From: Lachnospiraceae bacterium
GTDB taxonomy: Bacteria; Bacillota_A; Clostridia; Lachnospirales; Lachnospiraceae
Reading direction: 5' to 3'
Length of the DNA stretch: 11,793 nt
Assembly (NCBI GenBank): GCA_017416505.1
Contig: JAFQCI010000073.1
Location: 1 to 11,793, forward strand
Shown: one piece after another, positions 1 to 7,326 of the stretch
How the letters are laid out: each line of letters begins with the position of its first letter
Numbering within the stretch: position 1 is the stretch's first letter
Notes under the pieces: model-generated
The model's database searches: none
What the model was told of the DNA's origin: nothing
What the model saw: the letters and a program-made list of their open reading frames with translations, nothing else
Made by a program: the position numbers and the translations under genes

Positions 1-134
1 TTATTTCCATAAAAAACTGTTATAGGGGCAAATACAAAAGGCTCAATGTACTTTCCTCTAAAAACGTTATAAGGATATATATTTGGATTACTTACCTGAC
101 AATCACTTAATTTAAAGCTGCTTAAATATATCAT
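1..134 (-). CDS. ABC/AAA-type ATPase, N-terminal fragment (runs off the left edge)
   Basis: The frame starts at ATG 134, preceded by AGGAG at 145-149 with 10-nt spacing, and runs open for 44 codons to the window edge. It begins MIYLSSFKLSD and ends in ITVFYGN followed by an incomplete codon. A hydrophobic strand leading into YGN(N) is the usual approach to a Walker A loop (GxNGSGKST) in small standalone AAA_21/AAA_23-type ATPases of about 250 aa, so the P-loop itself probably lies just outside the window. The gene starts 30 nt after the stop of the frameshifted small gene (165-586) and is probably co-transcribed with it and with DUF3644 and TIR upstream. The partial ATPase at the right edge looks like the same family, but only opposite ends of the two are visible. 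The family assignment is an inference from the N-terminal pattern. Most of the protein cannot be seen. Confidence 0.75.
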   Translation of the reverse strand, partial: MIYLSSFKLSDCQVSNPNIYPYNVFRGKYIEPFVFAPITVFYGN

Positions 135-164
135 ACAAACTGTACTCCTCTCTGTATACTTTAA

Positions 165-586
165 TTATAAGTACTTATTCACAATCCTATTAATTAATAG
201 TATTAATATATCTATAAATTTAACAATAGAAAAATCAACACAATTTCTCAATGCATTCATTATTAAATTCAGAATTTCTTCTGATTCATTGCTATATGTA
301 TCAAAAATTTCAATCTCAGTTGTACAAAAATGTTCTAGGCTTTCCCCTAATGTTCTATCAATCAACTCACTATTTACCACAAGTTCTGCCATACTATCAC
401 CAAAACCCATAAAATATATTAAATTTTTAAGAGAATAAACAGCTTCATCTTTTCTGAAAAAAACAGCCCTTTAGAATCAGGATAAACCTCTCCTTTTTTA
501 TAAACTCTACTATCGTTTCTACGCGCACACTCTTCATCTGAATAAAAAAATTTATAACATACATCATTAATATCTAGCGTTCTCAA
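165..586 (-). pseudogene. Small unrecognised gene, split by a frameshift in an A7/T7 homopolymer
   Basis: GGAGG at 596-600 lies 9 nt before a TTG codon at 586. From there the frame encodes MRTLDINDVCYKFFYS and continues to a stop at 419-421 (55 aa). The neighbouring frame is open from the same place and runs on to a TAA at 165, with a protein-like sequence that includes an internal ATG at 410 (81 aa). The frames would join into one protein of about 140 aa if the homopolymer at 457-463 (A7 on the plus strand, T7 in the message) had one more base. The C-terminus (LILLINRIVNKYL) is hydrophobic. I do not recognise the family. The gene sits between DUF3644 (48 nt upstream) and the left-edge ATPase (30 nt downstream), so it probably belongs to their operon. 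It may be a true inactivation, slippage-corrected expression or a sequencing error. Confidence 0.65.
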
Positions 587-634
587 AATAATTTTCCTCC
601 TATATCTTTATCGATACATTTACACCAATGAATA

Positions 635-1819
635 TTATTCTTGCAATTCTTCCTTATGCTCCTCACAATACAATTCCACCACTTCAAGAAAGCTTTCTCT
701 CCACACAAACCTATTATTTTTCATTAAATATCCATAGTCTGTGTCATTCTTATCTATTTTCATCTTATCTTTCCAAATGTCGATAAATGTATTCGTTGTA
801 AATTTTTCATAGCCTTTACTTACCATTATCGAAACTATTTCATTCGCATAATATCCATCCTTCACAACATTGGGTTCTATAGTATCATTATTTCGTACAC
901 AATATTCCTCAACTACAGGAATCCAATTTTCGTACCACATCCATTGGTCTGGCGTTACATACACACCATATTTACTTCTATCACCTAATTCGAATTTCCA
1001 AAAGTCCGTCATTTTACTAAGCGAAAACCACTTATAGCCTTTACCTTGCATCAACTCAACTATTTCTTTTCCTCTATATTTTTTCTTTTCAGTCTCTTTT
1101 ATAAGTGTATAAGCCTTATTAAGTTCCTCTGCCCCCTCTGTTCCTGCTCCAATAAATTCTATAACTTGGTCTGCTTGTCCTTTTCTATTTGCACTTAAAG
1201 GTGTAAACAACAATCGATATGCATATTTCTGACTTCTTATTTCCTCATCCGATAAATTATCTTCAAACTCTGAAATAAAGTTTTTAACATTATTTGTTAA
1301 TTTATCATTATTCATCATATCATCTTTTTGTGTCGGTGTAATTGGCGAAAATTGAACTACTAAACTCAATTCTCTATCAACACCATATTCCTCGCCAATT
1401 AGCTTTTTTATATAATAGTTGTAATTTATAGAACACGCTTGCAATTTTGCACTAATTGAAGCATCTATTTTATTTGTCATTTGATGCTCTATTTCATGTC
1501 GTATTCCTATTAAAAATTTCAGATTACTTGTTGTTTCCTCATCTAAAGGATTATTTTTATTATTCAAACAAGCTTCTAATTCCCAATGCTTATATGCACC
1601 ATACTTAGTCCTATCATATATTTTTCTTTTCCCCTGTTGTTTAAAGTATCTGTAATTAACACCTATATTGGCGTAATATGCATGCATTAAATATGTCCAC
1701 GAAATAATAGCTAATGAAATAAATGTTTCAGCTTTAAATGTAATCTGAGGATTATTATATATTTGAACAGCCGACATCATTGCTTCTCTTGATTTTGTTA
1801 TTAATTCGATTTTTTTCAC
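635..1819 (-). CDS. DUF3644 protein with HEPN-like RxxxxH motif and two C-terminal repeats
   Basis: The 394-aa protein starts at GTG 1819, with AAGGAGG at 1827-1833. The N-terminal segment (about residues 8-60: SREAMMSAVQIYNNP, then a TFKAETFISLAIISWTYL helix) matches what I know of DUF3644. The helical domain contains GIRHEIEH with R107 and H112, fitting the R-x4-6-H active-site motif of HEPN ribonucleases. The RNase role is an inference. Residues 251-307 and 327-385 are two copies of a module, each with EIV..M..KGY, a FxxxW core and an ending VVE(E/L)YC, so the C-terminus is a tandem duplication, perhaps a recognition domain. The gene follows the TIR gene by 44 nt on the same strand and is likely translated from the same mRNA. 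Its cellular target is unknown. Confidence 0.85.
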   Translation of the reverse strand: MKKIELITKSREAMMSAVQIYNNPQITFKAETFISLAIISWTYLMHAYYANIGVNYRYFKQQGKRKIYDRTKYGAYKHWELEACLNNKNNPLDEETTSNLKFLIGIRHEIEHQMTNKIDASISAKLQACSINYNYYIKKLIGEEYGVDRELSLVVQFSPITPTQKDDMMNNDKLTNNVKNFISEFEDNLSDEEIRSQKYAYRLLFTPLSANRKGQADQVIEFIGAGTEGAEELNKAYTLIKETEKKKYRGKEIVELMQGKGYKWFSLSKMTDFWKFELGDRSKYGVYVTPDQWMWYENWIPVVEEYCVRNNDTIEPNVVKDGYYANEIVSIMVSKGYEKFTTNTFIDIWKDKMKIDKNDTDYGYLMKNNRFVWRESFLEVVELYCEEHKEELQE

Positions 1820-1863
1820 CTTTATCCTCCTTACAAACAGTTATAATAAACCATTTAGCATCT

Positions 1864-2718
1864 TTACTTATAGCGTTTAATCAACTCTTTTGCAAGCAAT
1901 ATCACTATTTCTTCCTTATTATATCTTTCAGCACTAATACATTGTATCTCTTCCAAATCAGGATAATGTTCCTTTAAATCATCCAATGTAATTTCATACA
2001 ATAGTGGCAAAACTTTTTTCTGCCCACTTTCATTTTGCTGTTTTAAAAATTCTTCTAATTCTCTCTCAGTCCATTCTCTTCCAAAAAAATTCTTTGAAAT
2101 TACAATAATTGCAAATTCCGAATCAGCTGTACCATCCAAAATTACTTTTTTCCAATTGTCGCCCCATGACAAGACATCAGTATCATAAAATACATTTATT
2201 TCCAATCTTCGAATTGCTATATTTAGCAAATCAACATATTCACTTTTATCTGAACTGGCATGTGAAATAAACACATCATACTTTTTGTGATTTGACATTT
2301 CTACTTTTTCTTCCTTTTTTGTTTGTTCTTCCAATCTATTATACGCTTTTTCTTTATCCTCAAGATATTTCTTTCCACTTTCTGACAAAGTAAACATTGC
2401 ACCACCCATATACACAATAGCACTCAACAACATTCCATACATTTGAAGCTTCTCACATTGCAATGAAAATGAATCCTGTAAATATCTTGGCAAATTATCT
2501 AACACGAAATTGACATGGTTATTTTCATTTCCATCATACTGTTCTAATATCGCAGATAGCATATTTTCAGCTTCTCTATCCATTATACGAAATCCTGATA
2601 CTATCTCTGCTCCTGATACTATAGCATTTGCTCTTTCACGAAGTTGTGCTTGTCTTGCCGATTTCTCTGCTTCTTTTCTTTGTTTTTCTATTGCTTTTTC
2701 CAGTGATGATTTTGCCAT
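1864..2718 (-). CDS. TIR-domain protein, probable NAD-consuming immune effector
   Basis: The 284-aa protein starts at ATG 2718 behind GGGAGG. Residues 1-32 are a charged, Ala-rich helix likely to be a coiled coil. Residues about 70-120 resemble a winged helix, with LQMYGMLLSA, then MGGAMFTLSESGKKYL. A charged linker leads to a TIR domain from about 146 to 282: KYDVFISHAS (strand A), FYDTDVLSWGDNW (box 2 region) and IIVISKNFF followed by W216 and E220 in WTERELEEF. E220 is at the position of the catalytic glutamate of NAD-cleaving TIR domains. NADase activity and a defence role are inferred from the family. The gene is the first reading frame after the IS at 2742-4525 and has only a 23-nt leader outside it, so the insertion has probably separated it from its former promoter or upstream genes. 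It is likely co-expressed with DUF3644 downstream. Confidence 0.88.
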   Translation of the reverse strand: MAKSSLEKAIEKQRKEAEKSARQAQLRERANAIVSGAEIVSGFRIMDREAENMLSAILEQYDGNENNHVNFVLDNLPRYLQDSFSLQCEKLQMYGMLLSAIVYMGGAMFTLSESGKKYLEDKEKAYNRLEEQTKKEEKVEMSNHKKYDVFISHASSDKSEYVDLLNIAIRRLEINVFYDTDVLSWGDNWKKVILDGTADSEFAIIVISKNFFGREWTERELEEFLKQQNESGQKKVLPLLYEITLDDLKEHYPDLEEIQCISAERYNKEEIVILLAKELIKRYK

Positions 2719-2741
2719 CGCTTTTCCTCCCGTTTATTATC

Positions 2742-2757
2742 ATAAGTTCTCGGAATT
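2742..2757. repeat. Left terminal inverted repeat of the IS
   Basis: ATAAGTTCTCGGAATT is the exact reverse complement of 4510-4525. The first few AT-rich bases may belong to the target rather than the element. Confidence 0.88.
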
Positions 2758-2849
2758 TCCAGCCCATATTTTTCAAGGCTTTCAACCACTTAATTTTAAA
2801 AATCACCCACTTTTTTCGCCAAAAAGCTTGACAAATCACTCAAAATTTG

Positions 2850-2860
2850 CGGCGAAGCCG
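2850..2860 (+). other. Short hairpin upstream of the transposase
   Basis: CGGC-GAA-GCCG forms a compact stem 40 nt before the transposase start. A stem here could limit read-through transcription from outside or modulate transposase expression. That role is an inference; only the base pairing is visible. Confidence 0.35.
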
Positions 2861-2900
2861 ATTGATTATATTTTATTTTCATCGACTGGAGGCGATTTTT

Positions 2901-4379
2901 ATGTTACCTGTTAATTCTGGCGGTCATGCCGCCTATCAGGACTTCGTCCTGAATGAAATTTTCCACTATTATCCTGACCCTTTTTCTATTTCTAAGAATA
3001 CTTGGGAAATTATTATTGAATTTTGGCATCTTGATTTGTCATTGACGGATACCCTTATGCTGGAACGTTACTCCAAACGGGGGCCTGCTCCCAGACTCCC
3101 TTCCTGTATGCTCCGTTCCTATCTGCTATCCATCAAATTTAAGATTACTTCCATTACCAGATGGGCTGCTCTTTTGAAAGAAAACCCTTTGTATGCCATT
3201 CTCAGCGGTTTCTCCTTTGGGAATGTTCCGGGTGTTGGTACCTTTTATGATTTCTTTTCACGGCTTTGGGATTCTGATTACAATAATCTTTCTCCAAAAG
3301 AAAGGTATCTGAAGCCTAAAACAAAAAAAGGAAAAAAGAAAGGCGATAAAACTCCTGCTGACACGGATACTATTTCAGCCAGACTGCTTCCTTTTTTTAA
3401 GCGTCATCCGGTAAAACCTGCCCATGCATTTACTTTCATTTTTCAGCTTTACCATATGCAATTCCTTAACAAATCTATTGAACATGGACTTATTGACACG
3501 GAACATCTTTCCCTTGCTGGTGACGGTACTCCTGTCAAAACAGCTTCACAGCTTCGGAAAAAACGTATCTGCAAATGTAAGGAGAACGGTATTACTGACT
3601 GCAGCTGTAAACGTCTCTTTTTCCAGCCTGACACCAACACGGGCTGGGATTCCTCAAGGGAATGTTTTTTCAACGGTTACCACCTTTTTATGTTCGTAGC
3701 CGCTGACTCCTTTAACGACCTTCCCGTTTTTCCTTTACTTGAACGTGCTTCTAGACATGATATGCTGTCTTTTTTACACACTTTTTTCAGCCTGAAATCT
3801 TATCTTCCCGAATTTCATATTGAAAAGCTGCTCCTGGATTCTGCCATGGATGCCATAGCTGTCTACGAATACTGCAAAACAGAAGGAATAAAGCCTTTCA
3901 TTGATTTGAAAAAAACAAACAACGGAAACTATAAATACAAAGATACCTTTACGATTGATCCTGACGGTGTCCCAAGCTGCAGGCTGGGCTTACGTATGCA
4001 TCATGATGGATATGAACCCAAGAAAAACCGATGTAAGTACAGGTGTCCAAAATCAAACCGCCCAAAAGGCTGTTTCTGTGAAACACCCTGTTCCCCTGCT
4101 AAATATGGACGAACCGTACATACACAGTTAAAAGATAATCCACGCATTTTTAACATACCGCCAAGATACAGCAAAGAATGGGATAAGGAATATGACAGAA
4201 GAACTTCTGTGGAACGCTCTAACAAGCGTGAGAAACAGGATTATAAATTAGAAGACGGCAAACACCGCTCTACAAAGATGTGCTATTGCCGCCTCTATGG
4301 CATCATGATGTGCCAGCGCCTTGATGCCTGGAACATGCCCTCTGTAGAGAGCTTTCCAAACGCTATCCAATCCGCATAG
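2901..4379 (+). CDS. DDE transposase with Cys-rich clusters
   Basis: The start is ATG 2901 (protein MLPVNSGG..., 492 aa), chosen because GGAGG at 2888-2892 lies 8 nt upstream. A longer frame from 2847 lacks a comparable site. The likely catalytic triad is D208 (LAGDGTPV), D313 (LLLDSAMD) and E438 (RRTSVERSNKR), the usual order of RNase H-fold transposases. The N-terminal 120 residues are helical, as in DUF772-type DNA-binding regions. Two Cys clusters stand out, C224/C226/C234/C236 and C378/C382/C391/C393/C397, possibly binding metal. A Lys-rich linker lies at about 138-150. The gene is intact and flanked by perfect terminal repeats, so the element may be active. IS1182-like is my best guess for the family. 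It is the only gene of the element and is transcribed against its neighbours. Confidence 0.88.
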   Translation: MLPVNSGGHAAYQDFVLNEIFHYYPDPFSISKNTWEIIIEFWHLDLSLTDTLMLERYSKRGPAPRLPSCMLRSYLLSIKFKITSITRWAALLKENPLYAILSGFSFGNVPGVGTFYDFFSRLWDSDYNNLSPKERYLKPKTKKGKKKGDKTPADTDTISARLLPFFKRHPVKPAHAFTFIFQLYHMQFLNKSIEHGLIDTEHLSLAGDGTPVKTASQLRKKRICKCKENGITDCSCKRLFFQPDTNTGWDSSRECFFNGYHLFMFVAADSFNDLPVFPLLERASRHDMLSFLHTFFSLKSYLPEFHIEKLLLDSAMDAIAVYEYCKTEGIKPFIDLKKTNNGNYKYKDTFTIDPDGVPSCRLGLRMHHDGYEPKKNRCKYRCPKSNRPKGCFCETPCSPAKYGRTVHTQLKDNPRIFNIPPRYSKEWDKEYDRRTSVERSNKREKQDYKLEDGKHRSTKMCYCRLYGIMMCQRLDAWNMPSVESFPNAIQSA

Positions 4380-4400
4380 GTAAGGATTAGCAATACCTAT
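4376..4400 (+). terminator. Possible terminator after the transposase
   Basis: ATAGGTA (4376-4382) and TACCTAT (4394-4400) pair perfectly around an 11-nt loop, beginning inside the stop codon and followed only by TTT. A 16-bp perfect palindrome (CATAGCAATTGCTATG, 4408-4423) follows. The T-tract is weak, so terminator function is uncertain. Confidence 0.35.
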
Positions 4401-4493
4401 TTTAACGCATAGCAATTGCTATGTCTATTTCTCATGCACAAAAATATCTTCTTCTTTTTCAAAACTACCAATATTCAATTTTCAATCTGCATT

Positions 4494-4515
4494 GGAATTA
4501 GATTAGTCTAATTCC
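4494..4515. other. Subterminal hairpin at the right IS end
   Basis: GGAATTAGA and TCTAATTCC form a perfect 9-bp stem with a TTAG loop, and the right arm overlaps the terminal inverted repeat. It may block transcription entering the element or take part in transposase recognition. Only the pairing is directly seen. Confidence 0.6.
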
Positions 4516-4525
4516 GAGAACTTAT
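4510..4525. repeat. Right terminal inverted repeat of the IS
   Basis: AATTCCGAGAACTTAT is the exact reverse complement of 2742-2757. Confidence 0.88.
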
Positions 4526-4536
4526 CTTATTTGTCT

Positions 4537-5166
4537 CTAATGACCATTAGCATCTTCAAAATAAGAAACAATATCAGCTTCATGTAAAATATCCTCTAAC
4601 AAATTGAACCGATATTCTCTCAAATTAGGATTTCTTTGAGCTAAGGTATTTAATACAGCTCTCATAGATGTGTTATTTCTATGTAAAATTTCATTAATCC
4701 TTTCTACTCTATATGAATAGGGAACACAATATCTATAGAGTTTTGCTTCTTTTAAATAATTATAAATCGGTCCTGGTTTCATATTCCATGCAGTAATCAA
4801 AATCATGATAGCATCATATAATTGTTTTGCAGATTCATTCCATACCTCATGGTTTTCTACTCTACCGCCACCTTCGCCTCCACCATGGCCACCATTATGT
4901 TCTTCATGTAACATATTAAAAATAGCTGGTGCCGTAATATCTGCTAACCTCAAAAGTTCTTTTCCTGCGCCTTCGCCACAACATATCTGTTCTACAATCT
5001 CAGGATTTTCTCGATTAGTACACAGAAACATATAATATGTTCTTGTAATGTCTCTTTCAGCATCACTTCTTATTGTTGTTCCATTAACAAGTCTTATATG
5101 TGCTACACATTCAAGCTGATAATCTCTAACAATTTCTTCTCTTTTTTGGGGTCCTCTACAATTCAT
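4537..5166 (-). CDS. Unrecognised 209-aa protein, probably N-terminally truncated by an indel
   Basis: I do not recognise the family. The start at ATG 5166 is chosen because AGGAGGAG lies just upstream (5171-5178); ATG 5199 in the same frame has no ribosome binding site. The protein has an N-terminal part with FLCTN, an ICCGEGAGKELLRLA segment (60-75), a Gly/His-rich linker at about 91-102 and a helical C-terminal half (NESAKQLYDAIMILITAW onward). The frame stays open upstream of 5199 to about 5288, encoding plausible protein (VLDYVFNLVVGF, EEYLYVSDD) but with no start codon. Removing one base in the T3 at 5286-5288 would connect it to ATG 5293, giving about 251 aa and a start overlapping the end of the membrane-protein gene. 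The present gene may therefore be a shortened or inactive form. The downstream neighbour was presumably TIR before the IS insertion. Confidence 0.7.
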   Translation of the reverse strand: MNCRGPQKREEIVRDYQLECVAHIRLVNGTTIRSDAERDITRTYYMFLCTNRENPEIVEQICCGEGAGKELLRLADITAPAIFNMLHEEHNGGHGGGEGGGRVENHEVWNESAKQLYDAIMILITAWNMKPGPIYNYLKEAKLYRYCVPYSYRVERINEILHRNNTSMRAVLNTLAQRNPNLREYRFNLLEDILHEADIVSYFEDANGH

Positions 5167-5279
5167 CCTTCTCCTCCTGATTTTTACTAATTCTCTCATA
5201 CAATCATCGGATACATATAAATATTCTTCATTGACTGCACTTTGAAATCCAACTACTAAATTAAAGACATAATCTAAAA

Positions 5280-5834
5280 CTATTGTTTGTCATTTCCAGT
5301 TACTTTCTGTTGATTATTTATTGCTCCCGTACGTCTTTTCACAATATCTGTTTGCTTTCTATAAGAAAAAAGAAATAGTACAATAAGAAATACTATTGCT
5401 AAATTTTTCCAACAGCTACCTATCCAACTTACATTTTCAATCAGCATTCGCATTATCCCCACTATTGGTAAGAGGACAAAACATGTGAGCGTTGATCGAA
5501 AATAATTATTCGTTTCTGACAATATGTCAAGTTTTGTATCTACCTTTACTGCTTTCAAATAATCAGTATACGGCGCTTCCTGAATAAATTTCATTTTCTC
5601 AAGTATTGGTTTTACAATTAAAGAACCTATTCGATTAATAACAAAACCCATAAAATAATATACCAATATCTCCTCGCCAATATTTCCTGTTGGCAATGAT
5701 AATTCAAAAAAGAACCTTAGCGCCATACCAAAGAATGCTCCCGGTAACAAATTCGTCATTATCTGATACGAATCCAACTTTTCAATAACATTATTCATAA
5801 ATACCTTGTATGATGTATTTACACTGAAATACAT
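5280..5834 (-). CDS. Four-helix integral membrane protein of unknown function
   Basis: The 184-aa protein starts at ATG 5834; AAAGGAG lies 7 nt upstream. Four hydrophobic segments are visible at about residues 27-47, 54-76, 112-134 and 141-158, arranged as two pairs around a charged loop (KFIQEAPYTDYLKAVKVDTKLD). The end is basic (RKQTDIVKRR), as expected for a cytoplasmic tail. The NLLPGAFFG start of helix 1 and the NRIGSLIVKPILEK motif at the end of helix 2 look like a conserved family that I associate with defence-island neighbourhoods, but I cannot name it. It probably acts in the cytoplasmic membrane; an effector role (membrane disruption) is only a guess. The IS110 element lies immediately upstream, so the native promoter or upstream operon partner (the 177-aa gene) is now separated from it. 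Confidence 0.82.
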   Translation of the reverse strand: MYFSVNTSYKVFMNNVIEKLDSYQIMTNLLPGAFFGMALRFFFELSLPTGNIGEEILVYYFMGFVINRIGSLIVKPILEKMKFIQEAPYTDYLKAVKVDTKLDILSETNNYFRSTLTCFVLLPIVGIMRMLIENVSWIGSCWKNLAIVFLIVLFLFSYRKQTDIVKRRTGAINNQQKVTGNDKQ

Positions 5835-5864
5835 CAATACGCTCCTTTCTTCTCAACTTTGATA

Positions 5865-5870
5865 TATAAT
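5865..5870 (+). promoter_or_regulatory. -10 box at the left end of IS110 (half of a circle-junction promoter)
   Basis: A perfect TATAAT reading into the element. The bases 17 nt upstream (CTCCTT) are not a -35 box. A TTGACT box lies near the right end at 7327-7332, so joining the ends in an excised circle could build a complete promoter, as known for IS110-type elements. Confidence 0.55.
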
Positions 5871-5876
5871 CAATAA

Positions 5877-6020
5877 CAACACTGTGGACTTTTTATGACT
5901 ACCTATAGCTTTGACTATTTGAAGGAGTGTATTGCCACAGTTTTATCTGAATTATTTATAGTTGGATAAGTCTTTGAACTTTCATTTCGCGCAAGTTTAT
6001 AATGATAAAACTAGGTGGAT
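5877..6020 (+). ncRNA. Candidate bridge RNA of the IS110 element
   Basis: The start is set about 7 nt after TATAAT. Two large stem-loops follow. The first is closed by ACTGTGG (5881-5887) and CCACAGT (5935-5941), with an inner ATAG/CTAT stem (5905-5908, 5915-5918), leaving internal-loop strands 5888-5904 and 5919-5934; this would be the target-binding loop. The second is closed by GTTTTATC (5940-5947) and GATAAAAC (6004-6011), with an inner TGAACTT/AAGTTTA stem (5975-5981, 5993-5999). Its 5' strand carries ATTTATAGTTGG, nearly identical to the right end of the element, as expected for the left donor guide. The two closing stems share bases 5940-5941. The 3' end is not defined by the sequence. 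Bridge RNA function is established for IS110 elements; its assignment here is an inference. Confidence 0.6.
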
Positions 6021-6054
6021 AAACACAGTGATTACATCAAAGGAGGTTCTATTT

Positions 6055-7218
6055 ATGAACTATGTCGGCATTGACATTGCCAAACAAACTCATTATGCTT
6101 CCATCATGAACTCTGATGGGGAAATCCTTGTGGAGCCATTCTCCTTTTCGAATGACCATGCCGGATTTCAAAAACTCCTCAAACATCTTTCTACTTTTGC
6201 AAAAGAAGATGTTCTCATTGGTATGGAATCTACTGCCCATTATGCAGAAAATCTTACCAGTTTCCTTTTTACCAGAGGCTTTCACATCTGCATCATCAAT
6301 CCTATCCAGACCTCGACTCTGCGAAGGTCAAACATTCGAAAAACAAAAACGGATTCTGTTGATACATACCTGATTATCAAAGCTCTTTCTCTTAATCACT
6401 ATCGCCTTTTCACAGAACGTGACTATGATTCTCTGCAATTAAAAAACCTCTGTCGCTTCCGTCAAAAACTTATGAAGGCAAGGACAAAGGCTAAAATTCA
6501 ACTTGTGACTTATGTGGACTTGTTATTCCCTGAATTACAGTATTTTTTCAAATCCGGCATTCACGGAAAGGCTTGTTATGAACTTCTTAAAACTCAGCCA
6601 AATCCCGACAGAATTGCTAAAATGCATCTCACAAGGCTCGCCAACCTTCTATCCAAGTCCTCTAAGGGACACTTCAAACAGTCTCATGCTGTACAATTAA
6701 AAGAGCTTGCATCGCAATCTGTCGGTATTAAAAATGATACCTTATCTTTGCAGATTTTGCAATCTATTCAGCAAATAGAAATGTACACTGCACAACTCGC
6801 TGAGGTAGAAGCTTCTATTCACGAAATCATGGACAGGATGGATTCTGTAATCAAAACCATTCCCGGTATTGGCTATCTTAACGGTGCCATGATTATTGGT
6901 GAAATCGGTGATATTTCTCGTTTTGAAAAACCTTGTCAGCTTCTTGCTTATTCTGGACTTGATCCGTCTGTATATCAGTCTGGCAACTTCAATGCTGCAA
7001 GGACCAGAATGTCCAAACGAGGTTCTAAGCTACTTCGATATGCCCTTATAAATGCTGCATGGCAAACAACTCTCGTAAATAAAACCTTTAAGGATTATTA
7101 CGACTTAAAAATCTCTCAAGGACGTCGCCATTACAATGCATTAGGTCATGTCGCGCATAAGCTAGTTCGTGTTATCCATAAAATGATGACAGACAACGTA
7201 GAATTTAACTTAGCCTAA
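6055..7218 (+). CDS. IS110-family DEDD transposase (bridge recombinase type)
   Basis: The start is ATG 6055, with AAAGGAGG just upstream, giving 387 aa, the normal length for the family. The N-terminal RuvC-like domain shows the DEDD residues D7 (GIDIAKQTH), E58 (GMESTAHY), D100 and D103 (KTDSVDTYL). A coiled-coil-prone middle (about 225-262) leads to the C-terminal Transposase_20 domain with the helix-hairpin-helix IPGIGYLNG (269-277) and YSGLDPSVYQSG, where S309 is the likely catalytic serine. RSNIRKTKTD is typical of the group. All key residues are present, so the enzyme may be active. The leader rather than the 3' end carries the structured RNA, which fits the IS110 rather than the IS1111 subgroup. 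Confidence 0.95.
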   Translation: MNYVGIDIAKQTHYASIMNSDGEILVEPFSFSNDHAGFQKLLKHLSTFAKEDVLIGMESTAHYAENLTSFLFTRGFHICIINPIQTSTLRRSNIRKTKTDSVDTYLIIKALSLNHYRLFTERDYDSLQLKNLCRFRQKLMKARTKAKIQLVTYVDLLFPELQYFFKSGIHGKACYELLKTQPNPDRIAKMHLTRLANLLSKSSKGHFKQSHAVQLKELASQSVGIKNDTLSLQILQSIQQIEMYTAQLAEVEASIHEIMDRMDSVIKTIPGIGYLNGAMIIGEIGDISRFEKPCQLLAYSGLDPSVYQSGNFNAARTRMSKRGSKLLRYALINAAWQTTLVNKTFKDYYDLKISQGRRHYNALGHVAHKLVRVIHKMMTDNVEFNLA

Positions 7219-7326
7219 GTCTTACCTATCTAACTATATTTAATTTTCAGAGCACCTTTTCAGATGCTTTATTTCTTATACACTTTTTTAGTCAAACTAT
7301 TTCTTTGAAAAAGTTCAAATTTTCTA

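Larger units (their letters stand above)
2742..4525 (+). mobile_element. Complete-looking DDE insertion sequence, about 1.78 kb, with 16-bp perfect IRs
   Basis: The element is defined by a perfect 16-bp inverted repeat (2742-2757 and 4510-4525) around one intact DDE transposase gene. The size and the large single transposase are compatible with the IS1182/IS4-like groups, but I cannot assign the family firmly. No clear target-site duplication is visible: GATAA occurs close outside both ends on the minus strand but is not flush with both repeats. The element lies between the stop of the 209-aa gene (4537) and the start of the TIR gene (2718), opposite in direction to both, and probably interrupts an operon. 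Confidence 0.85.

Noticed and set aside
2719..2760. Outward or hybrid promoter from the IS end into the TIR gene
   Set aside because: A TATGAT-like -10 spans the junction, but no -35 box lies at 15-19 bp upstream.
2735..4535. Target-site duplication (GATAA) around the DDE insertion sequence
   Set aside because: GATAA occurs near both ends on the minus strand, but it is flush with only one repeat boundary unless the terminal repeat is shortened asymmetrically, so it is not claimed.
4805..5035. Plus-strand reading frame with Pro/Ser runs opposite the 209-aa gene
   Set aside because: It mirrors the Gly-rich linker of the minus-strand gene and has no ribosome binding site.
5911..5919. TTGACTATT in the IS110 leader as a transposase promoter -35
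   Set aside because: No -10 box lies 16-18 bp downstream (GCCACA follows); it is kept only as a repeat of the right-end sequence at 7327-7335.
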